NCBI GenBank assembly: GCA_025059945.1
Contig: JANXDC010000015.1
Coordinates: forward strand, 1 to 64,000
Direction of reading: 5' to 3'
Source of the DNA: Bacteroidota bacterium
GTDB taxonomy: Bacteria > Bacteroidota > Rhodothermia > JANXDC01
Length of the DNA stretch: 64,000 nt
The first letter of the stretch is position 1. The number at the start of each line of letters is the position of its first letter. Below are positions 26,618-37,410 of the stretch, in pieces. A program made the translations under genes and the position numbers. The notes beneath the pieces were generated by a model that made no database searches, was not told the origin of the DNA, and was given only the letters and a program-made list of their open reading frames with translations.

Positions 26618-27469
26618 ATGGGCAACGTGTTGCGCACCACTTTCCTCATGGCCTTGCTAATCGTGTTGTTTGTGCTCGTCGGCCAGGCCGTGGGCGGGCA
26701 GACGGGCATGACGATTGCCTTTCTTATGGCCCTGGGGCTGAACTTCTTCGGCTACTGGTTTTCCGATAAGATCATCCTGTATACGTACGGCGCCCAACCC
26801 ATTCGACGCGAGGACGCTCCGGAGCTCTGGGACATGGTCGAGCGTCTGGCCCGCCGGGCCGGCCTGCCCATGCCGAAGCTCTACGTGATTCCCTCTGAGC
26901 AGCCCAATGCCTTTGCCACGGGGCGCAATCCGAAACATGCGGCCGTGGCCGTCACCAACGGGATCGTGCGCCTGCTCAACCGACGCGAACTGGAGGGAGT
27001 GATCGCACACGAACTGGCCCACATCCGGCATTACGACATCTTAACGGGCACGATCGCGGCCACGATCGCCGGCGCCATCACCTACCTAGCCCAAATGGCC
27101 TACTGGCTGCCGCTGGGGCGCAGCGAGGAGCGGGAAGGCGCAAACCCGCTGGCGGGCCTGCTCATGCTGATCTTGGCGCCCCTTGCTGCAATGCTGATCC
27201 AGATGGCCATCTCGCGCGCCCGGGAGTTCGCGGCCGACGCCGGCGGGGCCGAGATCTGCGGCGATCCCTTGGCGTTGGCTAGCGCTCTGCGCAAACTCGA
27301 AGCCGGCGCCCAGGCCATCCCCATGGAGGCCAGCCCCGCCACGGCGCACCTGTTTCAGGTGAGCCCCTTTGGCGGCATGGCCCGGGGCATCCTGAGCTTG
27401 TTCTCCACGCATCCCCCCACGGAGGAGCGCATCCGCCGCCTGGAGGCGATGGCCCTTCGCAGAGGCTAG
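26618..27469 (+). CDS. htpX: HtpX membrane zinc metalloprotease
   Basis: An integral-membrane M48 protease that degrades misfolded membrane proteins. The 283-aa product has four hydrophobic segments, the zinc site H131-E-x-x-H135 in [11 protein letters not shown], and the third ligand Glu in [12 protein letters not shown] 26618 starts right before the first membrane helix, with GAGGGG about 10 nt upstream; an in-frame start at 26546 lies inside the LysM gene. tRNA-Met follows at 48 bp. Confidence 0.93.
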   Translation: MGNVLRTTFLMALLIVLFVLVGQAVGGQTGMTIAFLMALGLNFFGYWFSDKIILYTYGAQPIRREDAPELWDMVERLARRAGLPMPKLYVIPSEQPNAFATGRNPKHAAVAVTNGIVRLLNRRELEGVIAHELAHIRHYDILTGTIAATIAGAITYLAQMAYWLPLGRSEEREGANPLAGLLMLILAPLAAMLIQMAISRAREFAADAGGAEICGDPLALASALRKLEAGAQAIPMEASPATAHLFQVSPFGGMARGILSLFSTHPPTEERIRRLEAMALRRG

Positions 27470-27476
27470 GGCCCGA

Positions 27477-27507
27477 TTGCCCAGGCTTAGACGGTTTTCT
27501 ATATTTG
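27477..27507 (+). promoter_or_regulatory. Bacteroidota-type promoter for tRNA-Met
   Basis: TTG (27477-27479), a 20-nt spacer and TATATTTG (27500-27507) match TTG-N20-TAnnTTTG perfectly. The tRNA begins 10 nt after the -7 element. Confidence 0.8.
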
Positions 27508-27516
27508 CCCTCGGTT

Positions 27517-27590
27517 GGCGGGGTAGCTCAGTCGGTCAGAGCGTCGGATTCATAACCCGAAGGTCGAGGGTTCGATTCCCTCCCCCGCTA
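27517..27590 (+). tRNA. tRNA-Met(CAT)
   Basis: 74-nt tRNA. The acceptor GGCGGGG pairs with CCCCGCT (G-U first pair). The anticodon loop TTCATAA gives CAT. The T-arm is GAGGGTTCGATTCCCTC. The body resembles elongator tRNA-Met of Bacteroidota; tRNA-Ile with modified CAT cannot be excluded by eye. CCA is not encoded. Confidence 0.93.
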
Positions 27591-27595
27591 CCCAA

Positions 27596-27635
27596 ACGCC
27601 CTTTTCGGGAAAAGCCCGAAAAGGGCGTCTTTTTT
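27596..27635 (+). terminator. Strong intrinsic terminator after tRNA-Met
   Basis: Perfect 14-bp stem (27596-27609 with 27615-27628, ACGCCCTTTTCGGG and its complement) with a 5-nt loop, followed by CTTTTTT. It starts 6 nt after the tRNA. Confidence 0.95.
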
Positions 27636-27716
27636 GCCTCCCCCATGACGGAACCTGTCTTGCCAAGCCGGCGTATCGGCAACGGGCCATACTGCGGACC
27701 CCCTTCAAGGCAGACC

Positions 27717-29018
27717 ATGCTGGAGCAGAAGCGCCTCATTCGACCCTACTGGGTGAGCGCATCCGCGCAGCTATACCAGCAGATCGTGCACTCTAAGTAC
27801 CCGGCCGACCGGGAGATGGAGGCCTTCTTTAAGGCCCATCCGGAGTTCGGCAAACGGGACCGCAAGTTCATCGCCGAGACCGTATACGGCATGCTGCGCA
27901 ACCGCAGATGGCTGGAGTTTGCGGTCTCGCGCTGGTGGCGGGAACCCGAGCCCCGAGAGTGGGTGCTGTTGTATTTGGCCGCCTTCGAGGATGCGGAGCG
28001 CCTGGAGTTGCCCTGGACCCCTGATGAGGCCCAGCGCATCCAGTCCGCCCTGTCCTGGGCCCGACAGGTCGCACCCCCTGCGGATCCGGCTCAAGCCTTG
28101 GGGCTTCGGTACTCCTTTCCCGACTGGATGCTGCGGATCTGGATCGACCGCTACGGCCTTGAAGAGGCCGAGGCCTTATGTCAAGGCCTAAACCGGGCTG
28201 CTCCGCTATGCGTACGGGTCAACACCCTCAAGGCCACACGCGAAGCGGTGCAAGAGCGCATTCGGCAGGAGGGCTGGACCACGCGCCCAACCCCGTATAG
28301 CCCTGTGGGGCTCATCTTCGAGAAGCGCATCAGCGTCTTCCAGACGGCCTCCTTCCGGGAGGGGCTCTATGAGGTGCAGGACGAAGGCAGCCAGCTTATC
28401 TCCTACCTCACGGAGGCCCGTCCGGGTATGCGGGTCGTAGATGGCTGCGCTGGAGGGGGCGGCAAAACGCTGCATCTGGCCTGCCTGATGGAAAACAAGG
28501 GCATGCTGTACGCTTTCGATATCTACACGATCCGACTGGAACAACTCCGACCCCGAGCCCGACGCGCAGGAGCGCACAACATCCGCGCCCAACGCATCCC
28601 CCACAACCGGGCCAAAGTGGTCCGGCGCCTGTACGGCAAGATCGACGTCGTTCTGGTCGACGCCCCCTGCTCCGGAACCGGCGTGATGCGCCGCAACCCG
28701 GACACGGCCTGGAAAGTGACGCCCGAAAAAGTCGAGACCCTAGTCGAGCAGCAACGAGCCATCCTGCACGCCTACGCTCCGCTGCTCAAACCCGGAGGGC
28801 GCATGGTCTACGCTACTTGCTCGCTGCTACCTCAGGAGAACGAGGAGGTGGTGGGGGCCTTTCTGGAAGAGCATCCGGATTTCCACCTGGAACCTGTCGG
28901 TCCGATTCTGGAGCGGCAGCGTATCTTTGTGCCGTTGGAGGATGCGTTTCTGCGCCTCTACCCGCACCGTCACGGCACCGACGGTTTTTTTGGCGCCGTG
29001 CTTCGCTACGAACCGTAA
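27717..29018 (+). CDS. rsmB: 16S rRNA m5C methyltransferase, RsmB-like (RsmB/NOP family)
   Basis: SAM-dependent RNA cytosine-C5 methyltransferase. The 433-aa length is close to RsmB (429 aa). There is an N-terminal helical NusB-like part (about 1-140), then the catalytic Rossmann domain with VVDGCAGGGGKT (SAM), DAPCSGTGVMRRNPD (motif IV, Cys) and YATCSLLPQENEE (motif VI, catalytic Cys). The start is uncertain: ATG 27717 fits the family, and ATG 27645 is in frame. Longer frames read through tRNA-Met and its terminator and are excluded. Confidence 0.88.
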   Translation: MLEQKRLIRPYWVSASAQLYQQIVHSKYPADREMEAFFKAHPEFGKRDRKFIAETVYGMLRNRRWLEFAVSRWWREPEPREWVLLYLAAFEDAERLELPWTPDEAQRIQSALSWARQVAPPADPAQALGLRYSFPDWMLRIWIDRYGLEEAEALCQGLNRAAPLCVRVNTLKATREAVQERIRQEGWTTRPTPYSPVGLIFEKRISVFQTASFREGLYEVQDEGSQLISYLTEARPGMRVVDGCAGGGGKTLHLACLMENKGMLYAFDIYTIRLEQLRPRARRAGAHNIRAQRIPHNRAKVVRRLYGKIDVVLVDAPCSGTGVMRRNPDTAWKVTPEKVETLVEQQRAILHAYAPLLKPGGRMVYATCSLLPQENEEVVGAFLEEHPDFHLEPVGPILERQRIFVPLEDAFLRLYPHRHGTDGFFGAVLRYEP

Positions 29019-29031
29019 ACGAGGGCAGACG

Positions 29032-30438
29032 ATGCGCAGCGTTCCGATCCGCTTTGGCACCGACGGCTGGCGCGCCGTGATCGCCGCCGATTTCACCTTC
29101 GATAACGTGGGTCGCCTCGCCTGGGGAACGGCCCGCTGGTTGGAGTCGCAAGGCCTGGCCTCTCGGGGGGTGGTGATCGGCTACGACACCCGGTTTCTGA
29201 GCGAGCGCTTCGCCCAGCATGTGGCCGCCGTGCTGGCCACCCGGGGCATCCCCGTGATCCTATCCGATGGGTTTCTGCCCACCCCCGCTCTTTCCTGGGC
29301 CACGCACCACTACGAGGCCGGGTTGGGCGTTATGATCACCGCCAGCCATAACCCCCCTGAATACAACGGCTACAAGCTTAAGGCCTCCTTTGGGGGGCCG
29401 GCTCTTCCGGAGACCGTGGCCGCCGTAGAGGCGTGCATTCCGGATGAGCCGCCGGATTGGCCCGAAAACCCTCCCCAAGATCGCATCCGCGTCGAACCCC
29501 TGCGCGCGCGCTTTCTGGAACTGCTGCGGGAGCGCGTGGACCTAGAGGCCATCCGGAGCAGCGGTCTGCGCGTGGTGCACGACGCCATGTACGGCGCAGG
29601 CCAGGGCGCCCTGCGAGCTCTTCTGGGACCCATGGTCCAGGAGCTGCGGGCCGCCTACAACCCCGGCTTCGATCGCGAAGCCCCGGAGCCGATCGAACCC
29701 CATCTGGGCCCGCTCCTCAAGCTGATGCGCGAGGAGGGCTACGACGTGGGCCTGGCCACCGACGGAGACGCCGACCGGATAGCCCTTGTGGACGAACGGG
29801 GGCACCTGGTGGATTCCCACAAGATCTTGGCGCTGCTGGTGCGCTACCTATACGAACATCGGGGGCTGCGGGGCGACATCGTCAAGACCTTCTCCACCAC
29901 GCACATGCTCGAGCGCATGGGCGCGCACTACGGCCTTCGGGTGCACACCACGCCGATCGGCTTCAAATACGTGGTGCGCCACTTTCTTGAGGGCGACGTG
30001 CTCGTGGGCGGAGAAGAATCCGGAGGCCTGGCGATCAAGGGCCATATTCCGGAGCGGGACGGCATTTTCATCGGACTGATCGTGCTGGAGATGTTGGCCA
30101 AGCTTCGGCTGCGGCTGAGCGCCCTCGTAGAGGCCCTGCAGCGCGATTTCGGCCCCCTTTACAACCGCCGCCTAGATGTGCACACCACGGAAGCCCAGAA
30201 ACGCGCCCTGCTGGAGCGCATCCGCACCGAGGGCCTACCCGCAATCGCGGGGGTCCGGGTGCGGGAGGTTCAGGACCTAGATGGCTACAAACACCTATTA
30301 GAAGACGGCGGTTGGCTGCTCATTCGACCCTCTGGGACGGAGCCCGTGCTGCGCTTCTATAGCGAGGCCTCCTCACCCGAACGAGCGCAGGAGCTTGTGC
30401 AAGCCGGCGCGCAGCTGCTGGAGCGCGCACCTTGCTAA
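29032..30438 (+). CDS. Phosphoglucomutase/phosphomannomutase family protein
   Basis: Phosphohexomutase interconverting hexose 1- and 6-phosphates for sugar nucleotide synthesis. The 468-aa protein has all four signature loops: the phosphoserine site TASHNPPEYNG, metal loop ATDGDADR, sugar loop GEESGG and phosphate site RPSGTEPVLR. Substrate preference (Glc or Man) is not evident. It lies 13 bp after the rsmB-like gene and 15 bp before the next, in one run of four genes. Confidence 0.92.
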   Translation: MRSVPIRFGTDGWRAVIAADFTFDNVGRLAWGTARWLESQGLASRGVVIGYDTRFLSERFAQHVAAVLATRGIPVILSDGFLPTPALSWATHHYEAGLGVMITASHNPPEYNGYKLKASFGGPALPETVAAVEACIPDEPPDWPENPPQDRIRVEPLRARFLELLRERVDLEAIRSSGLRVVHDAMYGAGQGALRALLGPMVQELRAAYNPGFDREAPEPIEPHLGPLLKLMREEGYDVGLATDGDADRIALVDERGHLVDSHKILALLVRYLYEHRGLRGDIVKTFSTTHMLERMGAHYGLRVHTTPIGFKYVVRHFLEGDVLVGGEESGGLAIKGHIPERDGIFIGLIVLEMLAKLRLRLSALVEALQRDFGPLYNRRLDVHTTEAQKRALLERIRTEGLPAIAGVRVREVQDLDGYKHLLEDGGWLLIRPSGTEPVLRFYSEASSPERAQELVQAGAQLLERAPC

Positions 30439-30453
30439 AGGAGAGCACACCCG

Positions 30454-31854
30454 ATGTGGTACCGCTCCATTCTGGAGGCCATCGGCCGCACCCCGATGGT
30501 GGAACTGCGCCGCATCACGGCCGGGCTTAAGCCCACGATCTTGGCCAAAGTGGAGTACCTCAACCCCGGGGGAAGCATTAAGGACCGTATCGCGCTGCGC
30601 ATGATCGAGGAGGCGGAGCGTCGGGGTCTGCTTCGGCCTGGCGGTACGATCGTCGAGGGCACCTCGGGCAACACGGGCATGGGGCTGGCCTTGGTGGCCG
30701 CCGTCAAAGGATATCGATGCGTGTTCACGATCACAGACAAACAGAGCCAGGAGAAAATCGACTCCCTGCGGGCCTTAGGGGCCGAGGTGGTCATCTGCCC
30801 CACGAACGTGCCGCCCGAAGACCCCCGCTCTTACTACTCTGTGGCCCTTCGGTTGAGCCGCGAGATCCCCAACGCGTACTATCCGAACCAATACGACAAT
30901 CCGGCCAACGCGCAAGCGCACTACGAGACCACGGGGCCGGAGATTTGGGAGCAGACCGAGGGCCGCATTACGCACTTCGTGGCCGGCATGGGCACGGGGG
31001 GCACCATCAGCGGCGTGGCGCGCTTCTTAAAAGAACGCAACCCGAAGATCCGCATCATCGGCGTCGACCCCGTAGGGTCGCTTTACTACCACTATTTCCG
31101 AACCGGTCAACTAGATCCCTCCCAGGTGCGGCCGTATCTGACGGAGGGGATCGGGGAGGACATCCTGCCGGCCAACATGGACTTTTCTTTGGTGGACGAG
31201 GTGGTGCAGGTCGACGACCGAGAGGCGTTTCTTATGGCGCGCCGGCTAGCCCGGCAAGAGGGGCTCTTCGTCGGGGGTTCCAGCGGTTCGGCCATGGCCG
31301 GCGCGCTCCGGGTGGCCCGTCAGCTGGATGAGCGGGCGCTTCTGGTCGTGCTGCTGCCCGACGGCGGAAACCGTTATCTGAGCAAGCTCTACAACGACGC
31401 CTGGATGCGCAGCCATGGGTTTTTGGAGCCCGCCGTGCGGCTTACGGCGGCCGACCTCTTGCGCGAACGCCCTCCTCAACAGCTCCGTTTCGTTCGGCCC
31501 GGCCAAACGGTGGCCGAGGCCGTACGGGAAATGAGCGCGCACGGGATCTCCCAGCTTCCGGTCCTGGAGGAGACAGGTGAGCCGTTGGGCAGCGTTACGG
31601 AAATCGGGCTTCTGAATGTGCTCTTGGAACGCCCCGAGGCCCGAACGCAGCCCGTGCTAGAGTACATGGATCCGCCCTTTCCGGTGCTCTCTCCCGAGGC
31701 GCCCTTAACGGAGCTAGCCGCGCTCCTCAACCAGGGGACGGCCGCCGTGCTTATCGCCCTGCAAGGGGGCGCATACGCGATCCTGACCAAGACGGATCTG
31801 CTCGAAGCGATCACGCGCCTGCATGATCGCGAGCTCGCCATACCCGACCCATAA
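30454..31854 (+). CDS. Cystathionine beta-synthase-like PLP enzyme with two CBS domains
   Basis: Fold-type II PLP enzyme for reverse transsulfuration or cysteine synthesis. The 466-aa protein has catalytic Lys43 in NPGGSIKDR, the SGNTG phosphate loop, and the GMGTGGTISG glycine-rich PLP loop. A C-terminal pair of CBS domains (about 340-460) resembles those that regulate eukaryotic CBS through SAM or adenosine ligands. No heme-binding N-terminus is present. AAGGAGAG precedes the ATG by about 12 nt. Cysteine-synthase activity is an alternative. Confidence 0.88.
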   Translation: MWYRSILEAIGRTPMVELRRITAGLKPTILAKVEYLNPGGSIKDRIALRMIEEAERRGLLRPGGTIVEGTSGNTGMGLALVAAVKGYRCVFTITDKQSQEKIDSLRALGAEVVICPTNVPPEDPRSYYSVALRLSREIPNAYYPNQYDNPANAQAHYETTGPEIWEQTEGRITHFVAGMGTGGTISGVARFLKERNPKIRIIGVDPVGSLYYHYFRTGQLDPSQVRPYLTEGIGEDILPANMDFSLVDEVVQVDDREAFLMARRLARQEGLFVGGSSGSAMAGALRVARQLDERALLVVLLPDGGNRYLSKLYNDAWMRSHGFLEPAVRLTAADLLRERPPQQLRFVRPGQTVAEAVREMSAHGISQLPVLEETGEPLGSVTEIGLLNVLLERPEARTQPVLEYMDPPFPVLSPEAPLTELAALLNQGTAAVLIALQGGAYAILTKTDLLEAITRLHDRELAIPDP

Positions 31855-31865
31855 AGGACCCCCTC

Positions 31866-32180
31866 ATGGCCGAGACACCGCCGCCACAAGAGCTCAGCTT
31901 GGAGATCAGCCCCGAAGTAGCCGAGGGCACCTATGCGAACTTGGCTATGATCGCGCACTCACCCTCGGAGTTCATCCTGGACTTCATCCGGCTCATGCCC
32001 GGCATGCCCCAGGGGCGCGTTAAGGCGCGGATCATCCTAACGCCGGATCACGCCAAACGGCTGCTGGCCGCGCTACGGGAGAACATCGAGCTTTACGAGC
32101 GCCAATACGGGCCGATCCGAGATCCGGGGGCTGGGCCGGAATGGCCGACTGTCCTACGGGGCCCCCTGCCCGAGGCCTAG
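31866..32180 (+). CDS. DUF3467 protein
   Basis: A 104-aa soluble protein. [21 protein letters not shown] and [20 protein letters not shown] are the two conserved blocks of DUF3467, a small family of unknown role common in Bacteroidota and Deltaproteobacteria. It lies 11 bp after the CBS-like gene, so probably co-transcribed. Its stop shares CTAG with the convergent hslU. Confidence 0.88.
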   Translation: MAETPPPQELSLEISPEVAEGTYANLAMIAHSPSEFILDFIRLMPGMPQGRVKARIILTPDHAKRLLAALRENIELYERQYGPIRDPGAGPEWPTVLRGPLPEA

Positions 32181-33556
32181 AGGATATAGCGGCTCAGATC
32201 CCGATTCTCCAAGACGCGCCCCACGGTGCGCTGCACATGCGCTACGTCGATGCGCACGCGCGCATCTCGGATGCGGTCCGGCACGTCAAAAAGCACCTCC
32301 TCCAGGACCGTAGTCAGGATCGTGTGCAGCCGCCGAGCGCCGATGTTTTCGACCTGCTCGTTGACGCACGCGGCGATGCGGGCGATCTCCCGCAGAGCCT
32401 CATCGGTGAACTCGAGCTCCACACCCTCGGCCGCCAGCAGGGCCGCGTACTGCTTGGTGAGCGCGTTTTGGGGCAAGGTGAGAATCTGGTAGAAGTCCTC
32501 CTCGCCGAGGGGCTTAAGCTCCACCCGAATCGGGAAGCGCCCCTGAAGCTCCGGAATCAGGTCGCTGGGCCTGACCGCATGAAAGGCGCCCGAGGCGATA
32601 AACAAGATGTGATCCGTCTTAACCATGCCGTATTTGGTCATCACGTTCGAGCCCTCGACGATCGGGAGCAGATCGCGCTGCACGCCCTCCCGGCTCACGT
32701 CTGGGCCCGCCCCGCGGGGTGCGCCGGCCGGAGAGGCGATCTTGTCGATCTCGTCGATGAAGATGATCCCCGCGTTTTGAACCCGCTCCAGGGCTTCCTG
32801 GATGACGGCATCCATGTCGATGAGCTTTTGCGCCTCCTCTTGGGCCAATAGCTGCCGGGCCTCGGAGACGGGCAGCCGGCGCTTTTTGCGGCGCCTACCC
32901 AGGTTGCCCAAGATCTCCTGCAGGTTAAGACCCATCTCCTCAAGGCCCATGGGACCGAAAATCTGCATGACGGGGCCGTGTTCGCTTGTGACCTCGATCT
33001 CCACCAGACGATCCTCTAGCTCCCCGGCCTTAAGGCGCTCCCGAAAGCGGACCCGGGCGTGATCCTCCAGCTCCCCCCAGCCGGAGGCCGGTAGGCCCTC
33101 GGGGGACGGACCGGAAAAGGCGAACCCAGTGCCCGGCCGGGGCACGAGCACATCCAGCAGCCGCTCGTCGGCCAGCTCCAAGGCCTGCGCCTGAACCTCG
33201 CGCTGACGCTCGGCTTTGACCATGTTTACGGCCACCTCCACCAGGTCGCGTACCATGCTTTCGACGTCTCGACCCACATAGCCCACCTCGGTGAACTTGG
33301 TGGCCTCCACCTTCACAAACGGAGCCCCGGCCAGTTTGGCCAACCGACGCGCGATTTCGGTCTTGCCCACCCCCGTCGGGCCGATCATGATGATGTTGTT
33401 GGGCACGATCTCCTCCCGCAACTCCGGGGGAGCGTTCAAACGGCGCCACCGGTTGCGCAGGGCTATGGCTACGGCGCGCTTGGCTTCCTGCTGGCCCACG
33501 ATGTATTTGTCCAGCTCGGCTACGATTTGGCTCGGCGTGAGCGCCTGTAGATCCAT
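32177..33556 (-). CDS. hslU: ATP-dependent protease ATPase subunit HslU
   Basis: AAA+ unfoldase of the HslUV proteasome-like protease. The 459-aa protein has Walker A GPTGVGKT (about 59-66), the substrate-gripping pore loop GYVGRD, an I domain (about 110-230), Walker [10 protein letters not shown] and sensor [18 protein letters not shown]. The C-terminal LSRYIL tail is the type that docks into HslV. It lies 57 bp downstream of hslV. The longer gap suggests coupling within one transcript but not translational overlap. Confidence 0.97.
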   Translation of the reverse strand: MDLQALTPSQIVAELDKYIVGQQEAKRAVAIALRNRWRRLNAPPELREEIVPNNIIMIGPTGVGKTEIARRLAKLAGAPFVKVEATKFTEVGYVGRDVESMVRDLVEVAVNMVKAERQREVQAQALELADERLLDVLVPRPGTGFAFSGPSPEGLPASGWGELEDHARVRFRERLKAGELEDRLVEIEVTSEHGPVMQIFGPMGLEEMGLNLQEILGNLGRRRKKRRLPVSEARQLLAQEEAQKLIDMDAVIQEALERVQNAGIIFIDEIDKIASPAGAPRGAGPDVSREGVQRDLLPIVEGSNVMTKYGMVKTDHILFIASGAFHAVRPSDLIPELQGRFPIRVELKPLGEEDFYQILTLPQNALTKQYAALLAAEGVELEFTDEALREIARIAACVNEQVENIGARRLHTILTTVLEEVLFDVPDRIRDARVRIDVAHVQRTVGRVLENRDLSRYIL

Positions 33557-33613
33557 ATGTCTTTTACGCTTTGATGCTTTGCTCGTTGGGGAAAAACCCT
33601 CTGCGGATACGGC

Positions 33614-34168
33614 CTACGAAGAGGCAAGTTCCAAGACGCGTATCTCGTGGTTGGTGTAAATGCAGATGTCCGCTGCGATGTGCAAGGCGCGCTCCACGAT
33701 GAGGCGCGCCGGCAAATGCGAGGCCTCCTGTTTTAACGCCCGGGCGGCGGCCAAGGCATAGCCGGCTCCGCTGCCGATGGCCAGGATCCCATCGTCGGGC
33801 TCAACCAGGTCCCCTGCACCCGAAAGCAGCAACATTTGCTCCGCGGTGGCTACGATCAACATAGCCTCCAGACGCCGCAGGGCCCGGTCCAGACGCCAAT
33901 CTCGGGCCAATTCCACGGCCGCCCGCGGCAGGTTGCCTCCATACATCTGGAGCTTGTCCTCGAGCCGATCCAGAAGCGTGAGCGCGTCGGCCGTTGAGCC
34001 GGCAAAGCCAGCCAAAATTTTGCCGCTGTATAATGGCCGCACCTTCTGCGCGGTGTGCTTGAGCACGGTCTGTCCTAAGGTGGCCTGCCCATCGCCCCCC
34101 ATGGCCACTCTGCCTCCATGCCGTACGGCCAGCACGGTGGTGGCGTGCAGTATGTTGCTTTGCCTCAT
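33614..34168 (-). CDS. hslV: ATP-dependent protease peptidase subunit HslV
   Basis: Threonine peptidase of the HslUV complex. The 184-aa precursor has an 8-9 residue propeptide (MRQSNILHA). Autocleavage would expose the catalytic Thr of [28 protein letters not shown] and [14 protein letters not shown] are conserved. It sits 17 bp after the hybrid kinase gene and upstream of hslU, so a kinase-hslV-hslU transcript is likely. Confidence 0.96.
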   Translation of the reverse strand: MRQSNILHATTVLAVRHGGRVAMGGDGQATLGQTVLKHTAQKVRPLYSGKILAGFAGSTADALTLLDRLEDKLQMYGGNLPRAAVELARDWRLDRALRRLEAMLIVATAEQMLLLSGAGDLVEPDDGILAIGSGAGYALAAARALKQEASHLPARLIVERALHIAADICIYTNHEIRVLELASS

Positions 34169-34185
34169 GCGGTCCCCAACCCCCT

Positions 34186-37100
34186 CTAGCTAGCTTCTTC
34201 AAGCCAGCTCAGGACCTGGCGGGGCTGAAAGGGCTTAACCAACAACCCGTCGAAGCCGGCCGCGCGTAAGCGGTCTTCCAGTCCGGACTCCGCGTAAGCC
34301 GCTAGCGCCAGCATACGCCCCCGAAACCTTAGCTGACGCACCTGCTTTCCCAGGGTGATCCCGACCTCGAACGCCTCGGGCGTTAACTCCACGAACACGG
34401 CATCGTACTGCCCGCTCGTAAGCGCCTCCAGAAGATCAGCCGGCTTATCGCACACCTGCACGGAAAAGCCCGCCCGCCTAAGCAACACCTCTAGATAACG
34501 CCGGCCCTCCGGATCGGATTCCATAAGCAGCGCCCGACGCGCCTTGGGCTGCCAGAAAACAGGGGGGACGGGTTCGGAGGCGACGGGCAGGTGCACGGAA
34601 AAGGTCGCGCCCCGGCCAGGCTGACTTTGACAGCGCAGCTCGCCGCCCATGCTGCGCACCAGGCGATAGCTGATGGCCAATCCCAGCCCGGCTCCCTCAA
34701 AGGGCCGATTCAAACCCTCGTGAGCCTGCTCGAAGGGCCTAAACAGACGCTCCAGATGCTCCGGCTCTATGCCCACCCCGGTATCCGAAACCGCGATCAC
34801 CAGCCTGTCGCCTTCGCGTCGGGTGGAAACCTGAACAGAGCCCGAGGAGGTAAACTTGATCGCGTTCTCTATCAGATTGAGCAACACTTGGATGAGGCGG
34901 CCGCCGTCTACATACACAAGCGTGCGCTCGGTGTGCAGCCTCAGTTCATAGAGGAGTCCTTTTTCGCGCGCCCTGGAAGCCAAGGTGGCAAAGGCCTCTT
35001 GCACAAGGGGTTCTGCGGGTTGCACTTCGCAGACAAGCTCCAGATCGCCGGCCTCGATTCGGGCCATATCCAGCAGCTCATGGACCAGATGCACCAGGCG
35101 CTGGGCGCTTCGGTGCACGACGGCGAAAAACTCCTCCACCTCCGGCTTGCCTTCGGAGGCCAGCTCCTCGCGGATCAGATCCAAATAGCCCAAGATCGTA
35201 TGTAGCGGGGTGCGGAGCTCATGTGAGATCATGGCCAGAAAGTTTGACTTGATGCGGTTGGCCATCTCCGCCCGTTCCTTGGCCTCACGCAGGGCCGCTT
35301 CGGCTCGCTTGCGCTCCGTCACATCGCGCACGAGGGCCATAACGCGCCCGTCGTCAAGCATGACGGCCGTGACTTCGTAGTCGAAGAGCGTTCCGTCTTT
35401 GCGGCGCATTCGCCGATCGGCGCCCCGGAAGATGCGGACCTGACGCAAAAACGGATAGAAGTGCTCTCGATAACCCCGGTTCAACGCCTCGCGATCCCCC
35501 ACAACGAGATCCCCAACGGTCATCGCGAGCAGTTCCTGGCGGCTGTAGCCCGTAAGCAACTCGGCCTGGCGATTGACCTCCACGTAACGCCCTCCTGCAT
35601 CGGAGATCAAGATGGCATCTCCGGCGGATTCAAAGAGCATCCTGTAACGCCGCTCGCTGGCTTCTAGGGCCGCCTCCATGTGCTTGCGGTCCGTGATGTC
35701 CCGGCTGATCACGTCGAAGCCCACAAGCTGCCCGCCTTCGGTACGCAACGTAGCGTTTTGGCCCACCCATCGCACCTGACCCGTGCGATCTCGCACCGGA
35801 TATTCGCTGTACCAGTGGGGCGTGCGGGCCCGGACGTGCCGAATCGCCTCGGCGCGGGCGCGCCAGTAGTGGCTGGGCTCGATGAAGTCGAAGATTCGGC
35901 GGCCTATGGCCTCTTCGCGGGTGTAGCCGAAAAGCCGCAGCGCCGCCTCGTTGGCGTACAAGAGGCGGCCCTCTAGATCGACCTGATAGATGAGATCGGA
36001 GGCGTTTTCCACAAACCGCGTAAGCCGCCCTTCAAGGGTTCGGCGCTCATGCTCCTCAAGCAGGCGCACTAGGCGTTCGGCCGAGGCGACGGCGAACCGA
36101 ACCTCATCGGCGTGCCACGTGCGGGGTGAGGCGGCGCGCAGCTCCGAGCACAGGACCCCCATGAGACGGCCCTCCCGCCATACCGGGGCATCCAGCATGG
36201 CCCGGATGCCGAGGGGCTTTAGGTAGCCTTCCAGGAAAGCCCGCGTGCGGGGGTCGGTCCATGCATCGGCCGCATCCACGGCCAGACCGGTTTGCAAAGC
36301 CCAGAAGTACTCCGGATAGGCGGAAGCGGAAAGCACCTGCTCACAGGCTACGCGTCCGCCCTGGGCTTGATCGAAGAGGGCCATGCAACGCAGGGCATCC
36401 TGCTGAGGATCCCAAAGCCAAAACCCGCATCGGTCTACCGTCAAGGCCTGCGCGGTACGCTCCAAAAGCGCATACAGGCTCTCGGGCCAATCCTGAGCCG
36501 AAAGCCGGGTCATCGCGAGCAGGGCCTGACGCTGACGCTCCAGGCGTTCCGATCGCAGCCGTTCCTCGGTGACATCCCGCTGTATACCCAGATGGCCCAG
36601 ATAACGGCCCCCTTCATCGTATAGGGGAATGTACTCCCCCTCAATCCAGATCGGTCTTCCGTCAAGCCGGCGCTCGTAGCTTAGGCCGCGCAGGTAGCCC
36701 GCGTCCAGCATTCGGCGCGTATAGTCCCGGATAAAACCCGGATCATGGGCGTAAAAATCCGCCGATGTGCGACCAATCAGGGCCTCTTCTGTGGTGCCGT
36801 ATTGTTCAGCGAAATTGCGATTGACGCGCACAACGCGCTGCCGATACAGGGCGCGTTCGAGCTGCTCTTCGGATCCGTCCCAGATGAACTCCCAGCCCGG
36901 ATCCATGCGCATCAGGTACAGGCCTGCGATGCTTTGCCGGAAGAGAAACTCCAGGACGCGCTCCTGCAGGCGGCCTGTCCAGTCCTGATCTTCCTTGCGC
37001 TCGCGCAGCTGTAGTAGCAGCGCGGCCCTTCGGCCCAGGCGAACCCGGCTGGGATACATCCAAACCGCCCATGTGGACCCATCTCGGCGTTGCAGCTGAC

Positions 37101-37338
37101 GGGCAAGCCGTTCGATGGGGAAGCGCGCTAAAGCCCGGTAGGCCAGCCGCAAATCCTCCGGCCGAACTAACGGGTCGAGCTCCTGTATGGGAAGACCGAT
37201 CAATTCCTCCGGCGCACATCCCAGGGCCTGACAAAGAGAGCGGTTTGCCCAGAGGATGCGGCCCTCAAGCGAACAAAGCAGCGCGGGTTCTGCTATCGAG
37301 GAAAATGGCACCTGAGAAGAGTCTGCACAGCTAGCCAT
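34186..37338 (-). CDS. Hybrid sensor histidine kinase (PAS-PAS-GAF-PAS-PAS-HisKA-HATPase-receiver)
   Basis: A 1050-aa soluble kinase with no membrane segment. Domains in order: PAS (about 10-115), PAS (125-265), GAF (285-430), PAS (440-560), PAS (570-690), HisKA with His706 in ISHELRTP, an ATP domain (about 810-930; N-box [25 protein letters not shown]) and a receiver-like tail (about 940-1050). In the receiver the phospho-acceptor position is Glu984 (AVFVEL) and one acidic-pocket Asp is Ser (MESDP), while the Lys (LLVKPF) remains. ATG 37338 is preferred over GTG 37374. The signal is unknown. Confidence 0.9.
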   Translation of the reverse strand: MASCADSSQVPFSSIAEPALLCSLEGRILWANRSLCQALGCAPEELIGLPIQELDPLVRPEDLRLAYRALARFPIERLARQLQRRDGSTWAVWMYPSRVRLGRRAALLLQLRERKEDQDWTGRLQERVLEFLFRQSIAGLYLMRMDPGWEFIWDGSEEQLERALYRQRVVRVNRNFAEQYGTTEEALIGRTSADFYAHDPGFIRDYTRRMLDAGYLRGLSYERRLDGRPIWIEGEYIPLYDEGGRYLGHLGIQRDVTEERLRSERLERQRQALLAMTRLSAQDWPESLYALLERTAQALTVDRCGFWLWDPQQDALRCMALFDQAQGGRVACEQVLSASAYPEYFWALQTGLAVDAADAWTDPRTRAFLEGYLKPLGIRAMLDAPVWREGRLMGVLCSELRAASPRTWHADEVRFAVASAERLVRLLEEHERRTLEGRLTRFVENASDLIYQVDLEGRLLYANEAALRLFGYTREEAIGRRIFDFIEPSHYWRARAEAIRHVRARTPHWYSEYPVRDRTGQVRWVGQNATLRTEGGQLVGFDVISRDITDRKHMEAALEASERRYRMLFESAGDAILISDAGGRYVEVNRQAELLTGYSRQELLAMTVGDLVVGDREALNRGYREHFYPFLRQVRIFRGADRRMRRKDGTLFDYEVTAVMLDDGRVMALVRDVTERKRAEAALREAKERAEMANRIKSNFLAMISHELRTPLHTILGYLDLIREELASEGKPEVEEFFAVVHRSAQRLVHLVHELLDMARIEAGDLELVCEVQPAEPLVQEAFATLASRAREKGLLYELRLHTERTLVYVDGGRLIQVLLNLIENAIKFTSSGSVQVSTRREGDRLVIAVSDTGVGIEPEHLERLFRPFEQAHEGLNRPFEGAGLGLAISYRLVRSMGGELRCQSQPGRGATFSVHLPVASEPVPPVFWQPKARRALLMESDPEGRRYLEVLLRRAGFSVQVCDKPADLLEALTSGQYDAVFVELTPEAFEVGITLGKQVRQLRFRGRMLALAAYAESGLEDRLRAAGFDGLLVKPFQPRQVLSWLEEAS

Positions 37339-37410
37339 TGATGAGGAACACCCCGGCCGTGTTTGTCCCAACACCCAGAAGCTTGCTCAAGGCAAAGAGG
37401 ATGCGTAAAC

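Noticed and set aside
27477-27716. Upstream extension of the RsmB-like frame
   Set aside because: It would translate the tRNA-Met gene and its terminator. The start was moved to 27717.
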